Assembly (NCBI GenBank): GCA_017885385.1
Contig: JAFNGF010000008.1
Span: forward strand, 1 to 5,009
Source of the DNA: Planctomycetota bacterium
GTDB lineage: Bacteria > Planctomycetota > Phycisphaerae > Sedimentisphaerales > Anaerobacaceae
DNA: 5,009 nucleotides
Direction of reading: 5' to 3'
Shown: one piece after another, positions 3,543 to 5,009 of the stretch
How the letters are laid out: each line of letters begins with the position of its first letter
Position numbering within the stretch: the stretch's first letter is position 1
The notes under the pieces: generated by a model
Database searches by the model: none
What the model was told of the DNA's origin: nothing
The model's input: only the letters and a program-made list of their open reading frames with translations
Translations under genes and position numbers: made by a program

Positions 3543-5009
3543 TTACGGCCAGAGCAGCTCATCCAGCCACATATCTACCAGCAGAGCATAATCCGCCAGA
3601 TTGATCGTGCCGTCATTGTGGATGTTCACGGCAGGGTCCTGCGGCGTCAGCAGCAGATATAGCGGCTGGGTAAACGTGGCGTTCCTGCCGGCGAGGTCGG
3701 CGACCTCAGCCTGGGATATCGCTCGGTTGTAGATACGCACATCGTCAATCAGGCCATCAAAGTAGTTAGTGCTCCACACACCTATCGCAAAGGGCCGAGT
3801 ATCTGCGGTGTCCAGCATAGCTATCTGGCTTCCGACCAGCTCGCCGTTGGCATAGGCCCAGCTCTTATCTCCGCCGGCAGCGCCCTCATATACCAGGGCA
3901 AAATGCACCCAAACGTTGGCAGAAGGATATGTGAAGTCGAAGTCGTAGATGGGGTAGCCGTAACGCTGTACTCGCCAGGTATTAGGCTGAGTCATCGTCC
4001 TTACGGAGAAGTTCTGGCTGTTGACATTGTTGCCCATGTCGAAGATGCCGCCGTTATTAAAGCTGCGTGCATACGCCCAGGCGGTGACGGTCTTGGGCGA
4101 ATTGCCGTCGATGCCAAGGTCAGTAGCGTTAACGTCGGTTGCAACAAAATCGCCGATACCATCCAGGTCTATCGCCTGGCCAACCTTGCCTGTGGTGTAG
4201 CTCCGGCTGCGTACTGCGGTGCCGTTGTGGCCGCCGACACTGTCGTTGGCGTTGCCGTCCAGCTTGTAATGGGCAATCAGGCCGGCAGTGCTAACAGCTG
4301 CCGGCGTAACATCGTAAGCGCTCTTCAGCCAGTTGTTTGCTATTATCGCAAGGTCAGGATAGTCAACCGTGCAGTTGTTGCTGAAATCGCCCGTCGGTTT
4401 TGCCAGCGAAGCAACGCATCTGGGCCTATAAAGCCTGATGTCATCGACGTACAAGTAACCTGTGCCGCCGGCCTTCGGACTGCTTCTATTACCGAGGCCA
4501 AGATACATCTTCTTGATGCTCGCAAGGTTCAGACCGGCATTTCTGAACTGCTGCAGGTCAATGTTCCACTCCTGCCAGGCAGTTGATAGCACTCCATTGA
4601 GATCGGGGTGGTTTACCACGTGAACCTTGCCGGTGCTATCCTGGAGTGCCACATACAATGGCTCAGCCATGTTGCTGATTATGCCGATGTCCTGCGACTG
4701 CCACCCGCCGGTAACCGCGCCGGTAGTAATCACATCGGAGAATTCGGCCACACAGGTTGCACCGGTATTGTGGCTGGTCAGGGACAGGCCTATATAGACG
4801 TCCCCTTGCATGGTGATGTTAATAGGCGTGCCAATTTGTGGCCAGGTATTGCCGTCGGCGGAATAATAGGCCGTAAAGTTGCCGGCAGCGTCGCGTTCCA
4901 ATTTGATCCATTGTGGTGTGACGATTCCGGTCTGCTGCACACTCGTACTGTCCAGACCCGCAGTGGACCGATACTGCAAGGAGACGCCCTGACCGGGGGT
5001 AATGACCAT
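3543..5009 (-). CDS. Secreted LamG protein with split dockerin and DUF1349-like segment, N-terminus off window
   Basis: This is 488 codons ending in TAA at 3543-3545. The ATG at the right edge is probably an internal methionine: the text after it (VITPGQGVSLQYRS) is the middle of a DUF1349-like concanavalin fold, and no signal peptide is present. In order: DUF1349-like segment, residues 1-95 (WIKLERDAAGNFTAYYSADG, VYIGLSLTSHN, AEFSDV); C-terminal half of the 'DDIRLY' module, about 115-195; half-dockerin one, 206-231 (D208, S210, N212, D216, D219); LamG, 243-440 (DGNANDSVGGHNG, WVHFALVYEG, FDGLIDDVRIYNRAISQAEV); half-dockerin two, 458-488 (N462, H464, D466, N470, D473), ending WLDELLWP at the stop. 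Residues 116-201 match residues 766-851 of the neighbouring protein closely: 53 of 85 aligned positions are identical by hand count. No catalytic residues are evident. The probable role is extracellular glycan binding or surface attachment. Membership of the LamG and DUF1349-like families is from memory of their motifs. Confidence 0.93.
   Translation of the reverse strand: MVITPGQGVSLQYRSTAGLDSTSVQQTGIVTPQWIKLERDAAGNFTAYYSADGNTWPQIGTPINITMQGDVYIGLSLTSHNTGATCVAEFSDVITTGAVTGGWQSQDIGIISNMAEPLYVALQDSTGKVHVVNHPDLNGVLSTAWQEWNIDLQQFRNAGLNLASIKKMYLGLGNRSSPKAGGTGYLYVDDIRLYRPRCVASLAKPTGDFSNNCTVDYPDLAIIANNWLKSAYDVTPAAVSTAGLIAHYKLDGNANDSVGGHNGTAVRSRSYTTGKVGQAIDLDGIGDFVATDVNATDLGIDGNSPKTVTAWAYARSFNNGGIFDMGNNVNSQNFSVRTMTQPNTWRVQRYGYPIYDFDFTYPSANVWVHFALVYEGAAGGDKSWAYANGELVGSQIAMLDTADTRPFAIGVWSTNYFDGLIDDVRIYNRAISQAEVADLAGRNATFTQPLYLLLTPQDPAVNIHNDGTINLADYALLVDMWLDELLWP

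Noticed and set aside
3903..4586. Plus-strand open frame of 227 codons opposite the LamG gene
   Set aside because: It is antisense to a well-supported domain-bearing frame, gives no recognisable domain and has no convincing ribosome binding site.
5007..5009. ATG at the window edge as the true start of the LamG gene
   Set aside because: It falls inside a DUF1349-like fold and is not followed by a signal peptide, although the rest of the protein is of exported type.

Overview
The window carries two large, co-directed minus-strand genes for secreted multidomain proteins, both cut by the window edges. Between them lies a stretch of about 660 bases of repeats and regulatory candidates, plus a tiny signal-peptide ORF. 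The domain vocabulary suggests an environmental Planctomycetota, most likely class Phycisphaerae: CenC-like carbohydrate-binding module, Fn3-like repeats containing 'DVYFG' and 'TYYWRIDEVN', PA14, DUF1349-like, LamG, and half-dockerin EF-hand segments ending in 'WL'. The taxonomic call rests on recognising this protein style, not on a marker gene.

Layout, in the direction of transcription (high to low coordinates). (1) 5009-3543: the C-terminal 488 residues of a secreted protein, with DUF1349-like segment, C-terminal half of a 'DDIRLY' beta-sandwich module, half-dockerin, LamG and a second half-dockerin at the extreme C-terminus. (2) 3542-2880: no credible gene. It holds several unrelated palindromic elements, including a two-hairpin REP-like unit, a long inverted repeat with an AT-rich loop, a nested GC-rich palindrome and a cluster of C4-6/G4-7 palindromes. 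A terminator-like hairpin and a plausible sigma70-type promoter follow. (3) 2879-2781: a 32-codon ORF with a near-perfect Shine-Dalgarno, a complete signal peptide and only the first residues of a LamG domain. (4) 2746-1: the first 915 residues of a second secreted protein, read without a frame break from its signal peptide to the start of a LamG domain at the window edge.

The two large proteins share a C-terminal cassette ('DDIRLY' module, half-dockerin, LamG), so they look like tandem paralogs whose N-terminal parts were shuffled. No catalytic domain is visible in either. The parsimonious reading is extracellular or surface proteins that bind polysaccharide or mediate adhesion. The most interesting points are the LamG placed between two EF-hand halves of what is normally one dockerin, the DUF1349-like segment apparently inserted inside the 'DDIRLY' module, and the signal-peptide ORF with a decapitated LamG just upstream of a secreted-protein gene.
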